Origin: an uncultured Aquimarina sp.
Lineage (GTDB): Bacteria; Bacteroidota; Bacteroidia; Flavobacteriales; Flavobacteriaceae
Reading direction: 5' to 3'
Length of the DNA stretch: 64,000 nucleotides
NCBI GenBank assembly: GCA_947493035.1
Contig: CANLOW010000001.1
Span: 124,001-188,000 of the forward strand
Position 1 is the first letter of the stretch. Every line of letters starts with the position of its first letter. Positions 52,797 through 61,222 of this stretch are shown here, in pieces. Under the pieces are notes generated by a model, which searched no databases, was not told the DNA's origin, and saw only the letters and a program-made list of their open reading frames with translations. The position numbers were made by a program, and so were the translations under genes.

Positions 52797-55403
52797 ATGA
52801 AAAAATTACTACTAATTGCTTTGTTACATGTGGCCGGTATTGCCTCAGTAGTAGCACAGCAAACCTTTACAATTAAAGGAATTGTAAAGGATGTAAGAGG
52901 CATTACTTTACCCGGAGCTGATATTGTCGTTGCCGGAACAAAAAATGGCGCATCTACTAACTTTGATGGAGAATTTGAACTGTCTAGCACTACTCCCTCA
53001 GGCGAAATCGTAGTATCTTATGTGGGTTATATCACAGAAAAAATAACTTTTAGTAAAGCAAATGCGAACAATCTTGAAATTACTTTAAAAGAAAGCACTT
53101 TTGGTCTAGATGAAGTTTTAATAGTTGCATCGGCCGCTATTGACAGAAAAACTCCTGTAGCTGTTTCTACAATAAAGAAAGAAGAAATTCAAGAGAAGCT
53201 TGGTAATCAAGAATTACCTGAACTATTAAAATCGACACCTGGTGTATATACTTCTAGAGATGGAGGAGCTTTTGGTGATTCGGAAATTTTAGTACGCGGA
53301 TTTCAATCTAGAGATGTTGCTGTATTGATTAACGGAATACCGATCAATGACATGGAAAATGGTCGTGTTTTCTGGAGTAATTGGGCGGGCTTAGGTTCAG
53401 TTACAGCTTCAGAACAAGTACAGCGTGGTTTAGGTGCAGCGAAAATTGCGGTGCCTTCGATCGGAGGAACTATCAATGTTGTCACAGAAACTACTGATGT
53501 TGAAAAAGGAGGTGTTTTAAAACTTGGCTTAGGTAATGACGGTTATACTAAATATGGGCTAAAATTATCTTCAGGTCTAATGGATAACGGATTTGCTGTT
53601 ACTGCCTATACCGACAGAACATTTGGAGATGGCTATGTTGACGGAACCCCTTTTGACTCATTCTCTTATTTTGCAAACATCTCTAAAATAATCAATGATG
53701 CACACAAAATTACTTTTACCGCTTTCGGAACTAAACAAACGCACGGACAAAGAAGGACATTAAGTTTATTGGATGACTACATCAATAGCCCTAGAGAACA
53801 ACGATACAATCCTGATTGGGGAATCAAAAATGGAGATGAATATTCCATTAGAGAAAATTTCTTCCATAAACCACAACTTTCTTTAAATCATTATTGGCAA
53901 ATTAATGACCGTAGTAAACTGACCAATGTGTTATACTTCTCTGTAGGTAAAGGGGGTGGGACAGCCCCTGATGGACCAAGAGGTGTCGAACTAGCTTCTG
54001 AATCAGGAAAATTATTTGCCAATATCGGTGGAGAATTTGAGAACTATCGTATTGGAAATTTTGGCCCTGTAGATATTGACCGAATTATAAACGAAAATAT
54101 CGAAAACGGTGATGATGGTTCTACTGCAATAAATGCCACTAGTATTAACAATCACACTTGGCTTGGATCTTTATCTACATTCAATTCAGATCTTACTGAC
54201 AATTTAAATCTTACCGCTGGGCTAGATTTAAGGTACTATCGTGGAGAACACTGGAGAGAAGTAAATGATCTATTAGGCGGAAAGTTTGTTCAAGACAACA
54301 GCAATGTAAATAACCCAAATAACAAGGCTAAAGTTGGAGATAAAATCTTTTTTCACAATGATGGAATCGTCTATTGGACAGGAGGTCTTACGCAACTAGA
54401 ATATGACAATGATTGGCTATCTGCTTTTGTTACTTTAAACGGAGCTAATACTAGTTATCAAAGGGTAGATTTCTTCCAAAAAACACCTGAAGAAGGACAA
54501 AAAACAAAAAGAGTCAATTTTTTAAGCTATGGAGCAAAAGGAGGAGCTAATTTCCGATTAGACGATAGTCATAATGCTTTTTTTAATGTAGGGTATTTCG
54601 AAAGAGCTCCATTCTTTAGAGATGTATTCCAAAATTTTGATAACGATCAGCTAAACGAAGATGCTAAAAACCAAAAGATTTTTAGCGCCGAACTTGGGTA
54701 TGGTTTAAGGACTCAAAAATTAGCTGCAAATGTCAATATTTACAGAACAGAATGGAAAGACCAAACATTTGTACAAAGTGCTGGAACCAATCAAGAAGGA
54801 GCAAGAAACTTTGCAAATATCCCTGGTGTAAATTCACTTCACCAAGGGGTTGAATTTGATTTCGAATACCGCCCTTTTGAAAAGTTCACATTAACTGGAA
54901 TGCTATCTATTGGTGACTGGAAGTACACTAGTAACATACAAAACTTACAAATATTTGATCAAGCTAGACAACCTGTCGGGAATCCTATAAATGTATTCAC
55001 AGACGGGGTATCTGTAGGTAGAGCAGCTCAAACCACCTCAGCATTAGGGGCTAAATACAAATTATCTCCAAAAACAAGTGTAAGAATAGACTATAATTAT
55101 TACGACAGGTATTTTGCTGATTTCGATCCTTTATCTAGAACTGTACCAGGGCGTCCTGACACGTATCAAGTTCCTGACTACGGACTTTTTGATTTTAACG
55201 TTTCTCACGGATTCAATCTTGGTGGTTTTGATGCCAAACTTATTTTGAATGTTTACAATTTCTTCGACGAAATTTATATCAATAGAGCAGGTACTACTTC
55301 TGGACCATTAGGAAATACAAATAACAACTTCAACGTTAATAACACAGGTGTTTTCTTAGGACCTGGAAGAACATTTAGCCTAAGTTCAATAATTAACTTT
55401 TAA
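52797..55403 (+). CDS. TonB-dependent receptor with N-terminal carboxypeptidase-like domain
   Basis: An 868-residue outer-membrane importer. Signal peptide 1-21 (ASVVAQQ); a CarboxypepD_reg-like domain 22-110 (TIKGIVKDVRGITLPGADIVVAG...STNFDGEFEL); plug about 120-230 (PVAVSTIKKEEIQEKLGNQELPELLKSTPGVYTSRDGGAFGDSEILVRGFQ, here only named in part); then a 22-strand barrel ending in SLSSIINF. It is not a SusC in length (SusC about 1000) and its companion is not SusD. Substrate unknown. The next gene, a lipoprotein, begins 10 bp after the stop, so the pair is one transport unit. Confidence 0.92.
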   Translation: MKKLLLIALLHVAGIASVVAQQTFTIKGIVKDVRGITLPGADIVVAGTKNGASTNFDGEFELSSTTPSGEIVVSYVGYITEKITFSKANANNLEITLKESTFGLDEVLIVASAAIDRKTPVAVSTIKKEEIQEKLGNQELPELLKSTPGVYTSRDGGAFGDSEILVRGFQSRDVAVLINGIPINDMENGRVFWSNWAGLGSVTASEQVQRGLGAAKIAVPSIGGTINVVTETTDVEKGGVLKLGLGNDGYTKYGLKLSSGLMDNGFAVTAYTDRTFGDGYVDGTPFDSFSYFANISKIINDAHKITFTAFGTKQTHGQRRTLSLLDDYINSPREQRYNPDWGIKNGDEYSIRENFFHKPQLSLNHYWQINDRSKLTNVLYFSVGKGGGTAPDGPRGVELASESGKLFANIGGEFENYRIGNFGPVDIDRIINENIENGDDGSTAINATSINNHTWLGSLSTFNSDLTDNLNLTAGLDLRYYRGEHWREVNDLLGGKFVQDNSNVNNPNNKAKVGDKIFFHNDGIVYWTGGLTQLEYDNDWLSAFVTLNGANTSYQRVDFFQKTPEEGQKTKRVNFLSYGAKGGANFRLDDSHNAFFNVGYFERAPFFRDVFQNFDNDQLNEDAKNQKIFSAELGYGLRTQKLAANVNIYRTEWKDQTFVQSAGTNQEGARNFANIPGVNSLHQGVEFDFEYRPFEKFTLTGMLSIGDWKYTSNIQNLQIFDQARQPVGNPINVFTDGVSVGRAAQTTSALGAKYKLSPKTSVRIDYNYYDRYFADFDPLSRTVPGRPDTYQVPDYGLFDFNVSHGFNLGGFDAKLILNVYNFFDEIYINRAGTTSGPLGNTNNNFNVNNTGVFLGPGRTFSLSSIINF

Positions 55404-55413
55404 CCATTAAATC

Positions 55414-56616
55414 ATGAAAAAGATATTATATATATTAGGTTTATTATTATTGGTTCTTTCTTGCGAAGAACCTTTAGAAGATGCCTTTAAGGAAGTCGAT
55501 GAATTCAACAAACAAGAAGAAGCCAATAGACTAGAAGATGAACGCATAAATGGCTCGGAACAATTAGATACTATTTTCGAATTGACCGATGAAGATTACG
55601 AATCTATTGACCCTGCTGACGATGATGCCATCGGTCGATTTAAAAACTTTTCTTCTATTGAACAAGCAAGTGAAAAATTAGTTCCTTTCTTAAAAAGCAA
55701 GTTTCCTACTTTTAAGGATAACTCTTCTGCTGAAGTTACTTTTAAATTATTTTCTCCTCAATTAAGATTGAGTAACAATACTATTTCTTATACCGTTACA
55801 AATGATGATTATGAATCTCAAGGAGGAAGCGTTGCTAGTTTTAGAAATTTTTCTTCAGAAGATCAAATCGTTACATTTTTAAAAGAAAGATTTGATGAAG
55901 CAAGATTCGGTGATTTAATCAATCTTACATACAATTTCTTTAATGGGTCTTTAGAAACCCTTGAAAACAAGTTTGTGTTTTCAAGAAATGGCGAATGGAT
56001 TGCTCCCAAAAGCCTTGATGAAGAAGACTATGAAGCTCTTGGACAAAATTTTCCTAATTTTTCGGATGAAGAAGTTGCTGAAGAATTAATAGCTAAACTA
56101 TTGAAAAGAGAGACCTTTTTAGAAGAAGCTGGGGATACAAAAAGTGTTTTATACACATTTACATTTTTCTCTGACGACAGAAGGCAGTTTGAAGATCGTA
56201 TTTTAAATTATACATTCGATGGTAATACATGGGAAGTCCCTTCAACAATTCAAACAGGCACTTTACCTTTTTTCTTGAAAAATAGAGTTTGGAAATCAGG
56301 AGCCATTACTAAATACACATTTGCTTCTGACGACTATAACTTCGTGGCTTCCGAACTTATGAGCGACAGTGACCTTGAAGATGAAGTTGGTAATTTAAGC
56401 CGCTTTGGCAATTTCAATCGCCAAGATGGAGATACAAATTGGGATAACGAAGAACTATTAAAAGGGTTTACAATCGCGTTAAATAATAAGTTTCCAGACG
56501 CAGAATCGGAAACTCAATTTGAAATAACCATAGACGTTTGGGTTGGATCAAATGCTACAGAAAGTTTTAATCTAACAAAGCAAACTGACGGTTCGTTTAT
56601 TTACACTGTTGAATAG
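55414..56616 (+). CDS. Repeat lipoprotein partnered with a TonB-dependent receptor
   Basis: A 400-residue lipoprotein (lipobox VLSC, Cys17, followed by EEP), not SusD-like and not otherwise recognised. After an acidic linker (18-55) come four imperfect repeats of about 70-95 residues, each opening with an acidic-DY motif: DEDYES (59-64), NDDYES (130-135), EEDYEA (203-208), SDDYNF (305-310). Each then has an F-x-N-F motif: FKNF (76-79), FRNF (143-146), FPNF (213-216), FGNF (331-334), a helix and two strands ending in a GEW/NTWE-like turn. Strongly acidic. Surface display and cooperation with the receptor are inferred from the 10-bp spacing. Confidence 0.8.
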   Translation: MKKILYILGLLLLVLSCEEPLEDAFKEVDEFNKQEEANRLEDERINGSEQLDTIFELTDEDYESIDPADDDAIGRFKNFSSIEQASEKLVPFLKSKFPTFKDNSSAEVTFKLFSPQLRLSNNTISYTVTNDDYESQGGSVASFRNFSSEDQIVTFLKERFDEARFGDLINLTYNFFNGSLETLENKFVFSRNGEWIAPKSLDEEDYEALGQNFPNFSDEEVAEELIAKLLKRETFLEEAGDTKSVLYTFTFFSDDRRQFEDRILNYTFDGNTWEVPSTIQTGTLPFFLKNRVWKSGAITKYTFASDDYNFVASELMSDSDLEDEVGNLSRFGNFNRQDGDTNWDNEELLKGFTIALNNKFPDAESETQFEITIDVWVGSNATESFNLTKQTDGSFIYTVE

Positions 56617-56641
56617 TAAATAAGTAAATTGTTTGTAATAT

Positions 56642-56668
56642 AAAGACCGCCTCGAAAAGGCGGTCTTT
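56642..56668. terminator. Bidirectional terminator between the repeat lipoprotein and the CBS gene
   Basis: Arms aaagaccgcct (56642-56652) and aggcggtcttt (56658-56668), 5-nt loop, between convergent genes. Confidence 0.88.
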
Positions 56669-56700
56669 ACATTTATAATATTATCAATATGAATTGAAAC

Positions 56701-57192
56701 TTACTTCCAACTGTTAGACTTCAAATGCAAGGCAGCTAGAATAACATCGTGCTGACTGATTTGGCCTACTAATTTTCCATTTTCAACAACAGGAAATCTT
56801 CGATATGGGCTATCATGGAATTTAGTAGCTGCATCAAAAATATCAATATGCGAATCTATAGTCTCTACTACAGAACTCATATACTTTTCTACAGACTCAC
56901 TACCTAACGGTAAGTTATAATAACGGCTATTACTAAGTTGTTCCATACAATCGCTTTCGGAAATCATACCTACTAATTTCCCTTTTTCATCAACAACCGG
57001 ACCTCCTGTGATTTCATTTCTAGCTAAAACTTCCATTACTTCAGCTAAACTTTGTGCTGGCTTAAAAGTGATTAAATTTTTAGCCATATAGTCCGATACT
57101 GTAATTGCAGCCTCTATACTTTTTTTCTCTGGTTTCTTACGTTGTCCAGTAAAACTTGAAAATCCCATACTGCTTATATTTAAGTTAGACAT
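56701..57192 (-). CDS. CBS domain-pair protein
   Basis: A 163-residue cytoplasmic protein. After about 30 residues (GFSSFTGQRKKPEKKS) it consists of two CBS motifs: VSDYMAKNLITFKPAQSLAEVMEVLARNEITGGPVVD and VEKYMSSVVETIDSHIDIFDAATKF...RRFPVVENGKLVG. Such stand-alone pairs bind adenine nucleotides and act as energy sensors. Partner unknown. Confidence 0.88.
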   Translation of the reverse strand: MSNLNISSMGFSSFTGQRKKPEKKSIEAAITVSDYMAKNLITFKPAQSLAEVMEVLARNEITGGPVVDEKGKLVGMISESDCMEQLSNSRYYNLPLGSESVEKYMSSVVETIDSHIDIFDAATKFHDSPYRRFPVVENGKLVGQISQHDVILAALHLKSNSWK

Positions 57193-57331
57193 TTAATTTA
57201 CTATTTAATTGCTTGATTATAAAATTTTTAACAATTAAATATTCTAAAAACATTAGACTTTAACAAAAACCCCTTAAGATAGATTCAGTTTTAAAACATA
57301 CTAAATCATAAGTTATGTTTATACTAAGTCG

Positions 57332-57339
57332 TATTTTTG
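57332..57339 (+). promoter_or_regulatory. Candidate -7 box of the Rossmann-fold gene
   Basis: tatttttg, a TAnnTTTG match, 17 bp before the ATG at 57357. Confidence 0.35.
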
Positions 57340-57356
57340 ATTGATAAATTACATAT

Positions 57357-58163
57357 ATGCAGATAAGTATCATAGGCCTAGGATGGTTAGGGCTTCCGCT
57401 TGCGAAAAGATTAAGTTCTCAAAGACATATCATAAAAGGAAGTACTACTAGTGAGGAAAAACTAAAAACATTAGACTACGATAACATTTCGTGCTTTCAA
57501 GTGATATTAAAGGAAGGGAGTATTGCTGGCGATATTGAAAAATGCTTGTCTGGTAGTGACATCTTAATCTTAAATACACCTCCTGGTTTACGTAGAAATC
57601 CAGATAGTAATTATGTCGCTAAAATCGAAGCCTTGATACCTCATATAGTACAATCTTCCATCCAAAGAGTACTTTACATAAGTTCTACATCTGTGTTTTC
57701 AGATGGGTATCCTTTTACTGATATCACTAATAAAACTTTACCAGATGCTACTACGAATGCAGGGTTACAGATCAGGAAGGTAGAAGAACTATTGTACACC
57801 AATACTTCATTCGACACTACTATCTTAAGATTTTCTGGCTTAATTGCCAATGACCGTCATCCCGCTAGAATGATGTCTAAACGAAAAGACATACCCAATG
57901 GCAATGCACCTGTTAATCTTATACACCGAAATGATTGCATTGGTATTATAGAAGCTATTATAGAACAAGAAAAATGGAATCTTAGCTTGAATGCTTCTTA
58001 TCCTGATCACCCAACTAAGAAAGAATATTACAATAAGATATGTAAAAACTTAGGGTATAAGCTACCTGATTTTAGTCAAGGTACTTTGTCTAATGGGAAA
58101 GTTATTGATGGGAGTTATGTTGAATCACTTTTAAATTATAGCTATACACATAAAATTTATTAA
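57357..58163 (+). CDS. NAD(P)-binding Rossmann-fold protein (YeeZ-like extended SDR)
   Basis: 268 residues. GLGWLGLPLAKRLSSQ at residues 7-22 is the dinucleotide-binding loop; LYISSTSVFSDGYPFTD, RKVEELL and TTILRFSGLIA follow the atypical-SDR/NAD-dependent epimerase pattern of E. coli YeeZ. The usual YxxxK is degenerate, as in that group. Substrate unknown. Confidence 0.82.
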   Translation: MQISIIGLGWLGLPLAKRLSSQRHIIKGSTTSEEKLKTLDYDNISCFQVILKEGSIAGDIEKCLSGSDILILNTPPGLRRNPDSNYVAKIEALIPHIVQSSIQRVLYISSTSVFSDGYPFTDITNKTLPDATTNAGLQIRKVEELLYTNTSFDTTILRFSGLIANDRHPARMMSKRKDIPNGNAPVNLIHRNDCIGIIEAIIEQEKWNLSLNASYPDHPTKKEYYNKICKNLGYKLPDFSQGTLSNGKVIDGSYVESLLNYSYTHKIY

Positions 58164-58317
58164 AATTTCACTAACGCTTTATAACTGTATTAATTTAAGA
58201 CTCTTAAAACTAAACTAACAAGACACAAACAATTTACATATATAATTTTACAATTAAAATATTTTTAAGCAATACGTGAATCATAGATTTAAGTCAATAA
58301 TTTAAAAATTTAATTTT

Positions 58318-59073
58318 ATGAAAAATTTACTCTAATTAAGCATCTTATTTTTAGTTGCTTTTTTCGTTTCTTGTGAAAATGAAAACTCTTCCGATGAACT
58401 TGAGACCAACAAATTATCCGAACACGAATTACTTGTTGAAATTCAAGGCCCAAATTCTTATGAAACAGGTGATAATGTAGATTTATTTATCTTTTTTGGA
58501 GCTACACTTTGTGGCAATAATTGTCCTGGAGACTGGATATCTAATGAAATAGATATTTTTTTAGAAAGTTCTACAACTACATCACCTCCAACACCAGATA
58601 TAGTTGTTGATACAAACGTAGATAGTTCTAGTGATTTCAATTATATCTGGACAATACCACCTTCTGTACCATCAGGGACTTATTACATTAGAATAGAAGA
58701 CCCTAACAATAGACAACAAAATGTTTCTATATCATTTAATACAATAACTATCACTCAAACTGCACAACCAACACTTGATGTAAATGTATCATCAATTTGG
58801 GGTAATGTGAATAGTGAAATATTTCATGGAGGAGGGCGTTTACCTCTTAATATAACTTGGAACAATAATGCAATTTCTTCTTCTTCAATTAGAATTAAGA
58901 TTTACTCTAACAGCTCTGGCAGCAATAATAGATTAATTTTTAATAGAACTACCTCAAATGACGGTAGCTATTCTTACCGAAGTAACTTTGGAGATACTAC
59001 TTTAACGGTAGTTGTCGAAAGTTTAGATGGTTTAACAAAATCTGAAAAACAATTTAATATTTTTGTAGATTAG
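58318..59073 (+). pseudogene. Lipoprotein gene with an in-frame stop in the signal peptide
   Basis: From the ATG at 58318 the frame reads MKNLL, then TAA at 58333-58335, then LSILFLVAFFVSCENENSS, a perfect lipoprotein signal with lipobox VSC, and stays open to TAG at 59071-59073 (251 codons in all). A one-base change TTA to TAA explains the stop. The mature part has a Kre9/Knh1-like (Ser/Thr-rich surface) domain (GPNSYETGDNVDLFIFFG, YIWTIPPSVPSGTYYIRI, a Cys pair in CGNNC) and an Ig-like C-terminal part. No good start codon lies between the stop and the lipobox. Either a recent pseudogene, readthrough, or a sequence error. Confidence 0.75.
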
Positions 59074-59091
59074 AATCCGCAAAAGATATAT

Positions 59092-59133
59092 AAAAATAGA
59101 GGGTATCTGACTTTTTAGATACCCTCTATTTTT
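59092..59133 (+). terminator. Terminator of the interrupted lipoprotein gene
   Basis: Perfect 17-bp arms aaaaatagagggtatct (59092-59108) and agataccctctattttt (59117-59133), 8-nt loop, 19 bp after the stop. The intact terminator argues that the gene was functional recently. Confidence 0.9.
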
Positions 59134-59299
59134 GTTGCGAATTTGATAAATTTAAACTCTTTAAGAAGTGTTAATTTAATTTTTGTTCAATAAAAGCATT
59201 GACATTGTTCTTTACTTAATTTATCAATGAAAAAATGATGAAAATTACTTTTTAGACACCCTCACTTTTTTTAGATATTAAAATCTAAATTAAAAAGAA

Positions 59300-61147
59300 T
59301 CAATAATTTTCAGATTCAATAGCGTTATCCGATAAAGTCTCAATAAAAGCCACCAAGTCTTTTATTTCTTGATCTGTTAAGTTTAAATTATCAAAAGGCA
59401 ATGTTTGATGTGGAATATCAAAACCTAAACCAGCTCCTCCCCCTTTATTATAGAAATCCATTACTTCTTCTAAAGTATCATACACACCATTGTGCATATA
59501 AGGTGCTGTTAAGGCTGCATTTCTAATGGTTGGCGTCTTGAACATACCTCTATGCAATTCTGACTCGAATACCCAATAAAAACCTAAATCATCATCCCAC
59601 TTTTTGTTTGCTTTTGTTTCAGGCACTCCAATAACTTCTTTTTCTGTCTCTGCAAAAAATGGAGGTACTGTTCCATTAGTTAATGGAATAAAATGGCAAG
59701 TAGCGCATAGTGCTTTACCTGTAAAAAGGTTAAAGCCATTTTTCTCAGATACTGTATATGTATCTTCTTCTCCCCTAATGTTTTTATCAAACTTAGAATT
59801 GAAACTTTGCAATGTAGACAGGTAAGTTGAAATTGCTTTGATAGTAATTCTATTAGATTTTGGAACTTCTCCATATGCTTTCTTGAACATATCAACATAA
59901 CTAGAGTCCTTTTCAATAATTTTATTCGAAAAACGATGTATAGCTGTGGCAAATTCGTCTTTATTATCAAATACCGATCGTATTTGCGCAGTGATAGTGC
60001 CTGCTCTACCATCCCAAAAGAAATTTTTCTGATATAGACTATTTAATAATGTAGGGCTATTTCTCTTTAAACGACTGCCTTGATTCCCTATGGATAATTT
60101 CAAACCATCTGTATACCCTTTTTCTGGGATATGACAAGTAGCACAAGACACATTTCCTGTTCCTGATAAATTCTTATCAAAAAACAGCTTCCTGCCTAAA
60201 TCAATTTTTTCTTTGCTAGGTGACTTATTGTTTATACTAAGAAAATAGTCCACCTTAAAGCTATCTTTTTCAAAAAAAGTTGGCGCATCGAAATTATAGA
60301 TTTGAGCATTAGTTTTCCCATCCCAAAGATTAGATTCTCTTCTTATATCTACCCAATTACGAACTATAGGATTCATATAATCTCTGAGAAATGTATAACG
60401 ATCAAAACTTTCAAAATCTGTGTTATTATTAATAAAACCTATAGCATCTCCAACTGTCTTCCTGAATTCCCTATCTAGAGTTATATTTTTATGTATAGTA
60501 AGCTTACTTATAGTTAACGTATAAATCTCAATTAGACTATTTAAAGAAATAACAATTTCTTTGATCCCTTCTCCACTAGAAGGTGTATCAAACCCTACTG
60601 TAGATAAGCTTGTAATTCGCATCAACTGCTGATGGGTAGCTATAAAAAATCTCTCCGGTGTAAGTTTTCTTTCTAATATTTCATTTCTTAGATTTTTAAA
60701 AACACCTTTTAAAATGTATAATTCTCTATCAAAATCATCTTGACTACCCTCTTCCCCATATATAGTTTCTTCTATCTTTTGTAAACCCACTGGCTGAACG
60801 ACTTTACCACTATCATCTTTATATATTGGTAATGCTGGACCATTAGCTTTTTTAGCAATATCGGGGTTTAAATATGCTGCAAATGGCTCGGCTTTCTTAT
60901 AGTACTCTCTAACTTTAGAAAAAACAGTTTTCGCTTCTACACTTAAAAAACCTACTTTTTCTAATGTGTCTGACCATTTTATAGCTTCATCTATTTGCTC
61001 TAGATAATATTTCTTACCTTTCTTCCCCCATTCTACTTGCACATCCGTTAATTTTGATAAACCATCATCTTGAAGACTCGTTTTTTGTTTCCCACATCCT
61101 ATTATAGATAAGACAACAAAAAAAAACATAAAACTGTATTTATACAT
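59300..61147 (-). CDS. Imelysin-like/MauG-type di-haem cytochrome c peroxidase lipoprotein
   Basis: 615 residues, lipobox SIIGC (Cys18). Residues about 25-300 form a helical region resembling the imelysin/EfeO fold (VREYYKKAEPFAAYLNPDIAKKANGP, and VGLQKIEETIYG at 120-131 in place of the GxHxxE motif). Residues 312-605 are a di-haem cytochrome c peroxidase/MauG domain: DLGRKLFFDKNLSGTGNVSCATCH (first haem, 335-339), SPTLLNS, FFWDGRAGTI, CATCH (second haem, 481-485), FKTPTIRNAALTAPYMHNG. Periplasmic-facing redox enzyme. It lies 75 bp downstream of the PhoX-like lipoprotein gene and is probably in its operon. Confidence 0.9.
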   Translation of the reverse strand: MYKYSFMFFFVVLSIIGCGKQKTSLQDDGLSKLTDVQVEWGKKGKKYYLEQIDEAIKWSDTLEKVGFLSVEAKTVFSKVREYYKKAEPFAAYLNPDIAKKANGPALPIYKDDSGKVVQPVGLQKIEETIYGEEGSQDDFDRELYILKGVFKNLRNEILERKLTPERFFIATHQQLMRITSLSTVGFDTPSSGEGIKEIVISLNSLIEIYTLTISKLTIHKNITLDREFRKTVGDAIGFINNNTDFESFDRYTFLRDYMNPIVRNWVDIRRESNLWDGKTNAQIYNFDAPTFFEKDSFKVDYFLSINNKSPSKEKIDLGRKLFFDKNLSGTGNVSCATCHIPEKGYTDGLKLSIGNQGSRLKRNSPTLLNSLYQKNFFWDGRAGTITAQIRSVFDNKDEFATAIHRFSNKIIEKDSSYVDMFKKAYGEVPKSNRITIKAISTYLSTLQSFNSKFDKNIRGEEDTYTVSEKNGFNLFTGKALCATCHFIPLTNGTVPPFFAETEKEVIGVPETKANKKWDDDLGFYWVFESELHRGMFKTPTIRNAALTAPYMHNGVYDTLEEVMDFYNKGGGAGLGFDIPHQTLPFDNLNLTDQEIKDLVAFIETLSDNAIESENY

Positions 61148-61167
61148 AAGTTTCTATTTTAATAGTA

Positions 61168-61194
61168 AACCCCCGTACTTTTAGCACGGAGGTT
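61168..61194 (-). terminator. Intercistronic hairpin between the PhoX-like and peroxidase genes
   Basis: Arms aacccccgt (61168-61176) and acggaggtt (61186-61194) with one mismatch. No strong T-run; may lower expression of the downstream gene rather than stop it. Confidence 0.5.
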
Positions 61195-61222
61195 CAATTC
61201 ATTCTATAAATATATTCCTAGA

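Noticed and set aside
52797..56616. SusC/SusD pair
   Set aside because: The receptor is shorter than SusC and the lipoprotein has repeat architecture without the SusD helical TPR pattern.
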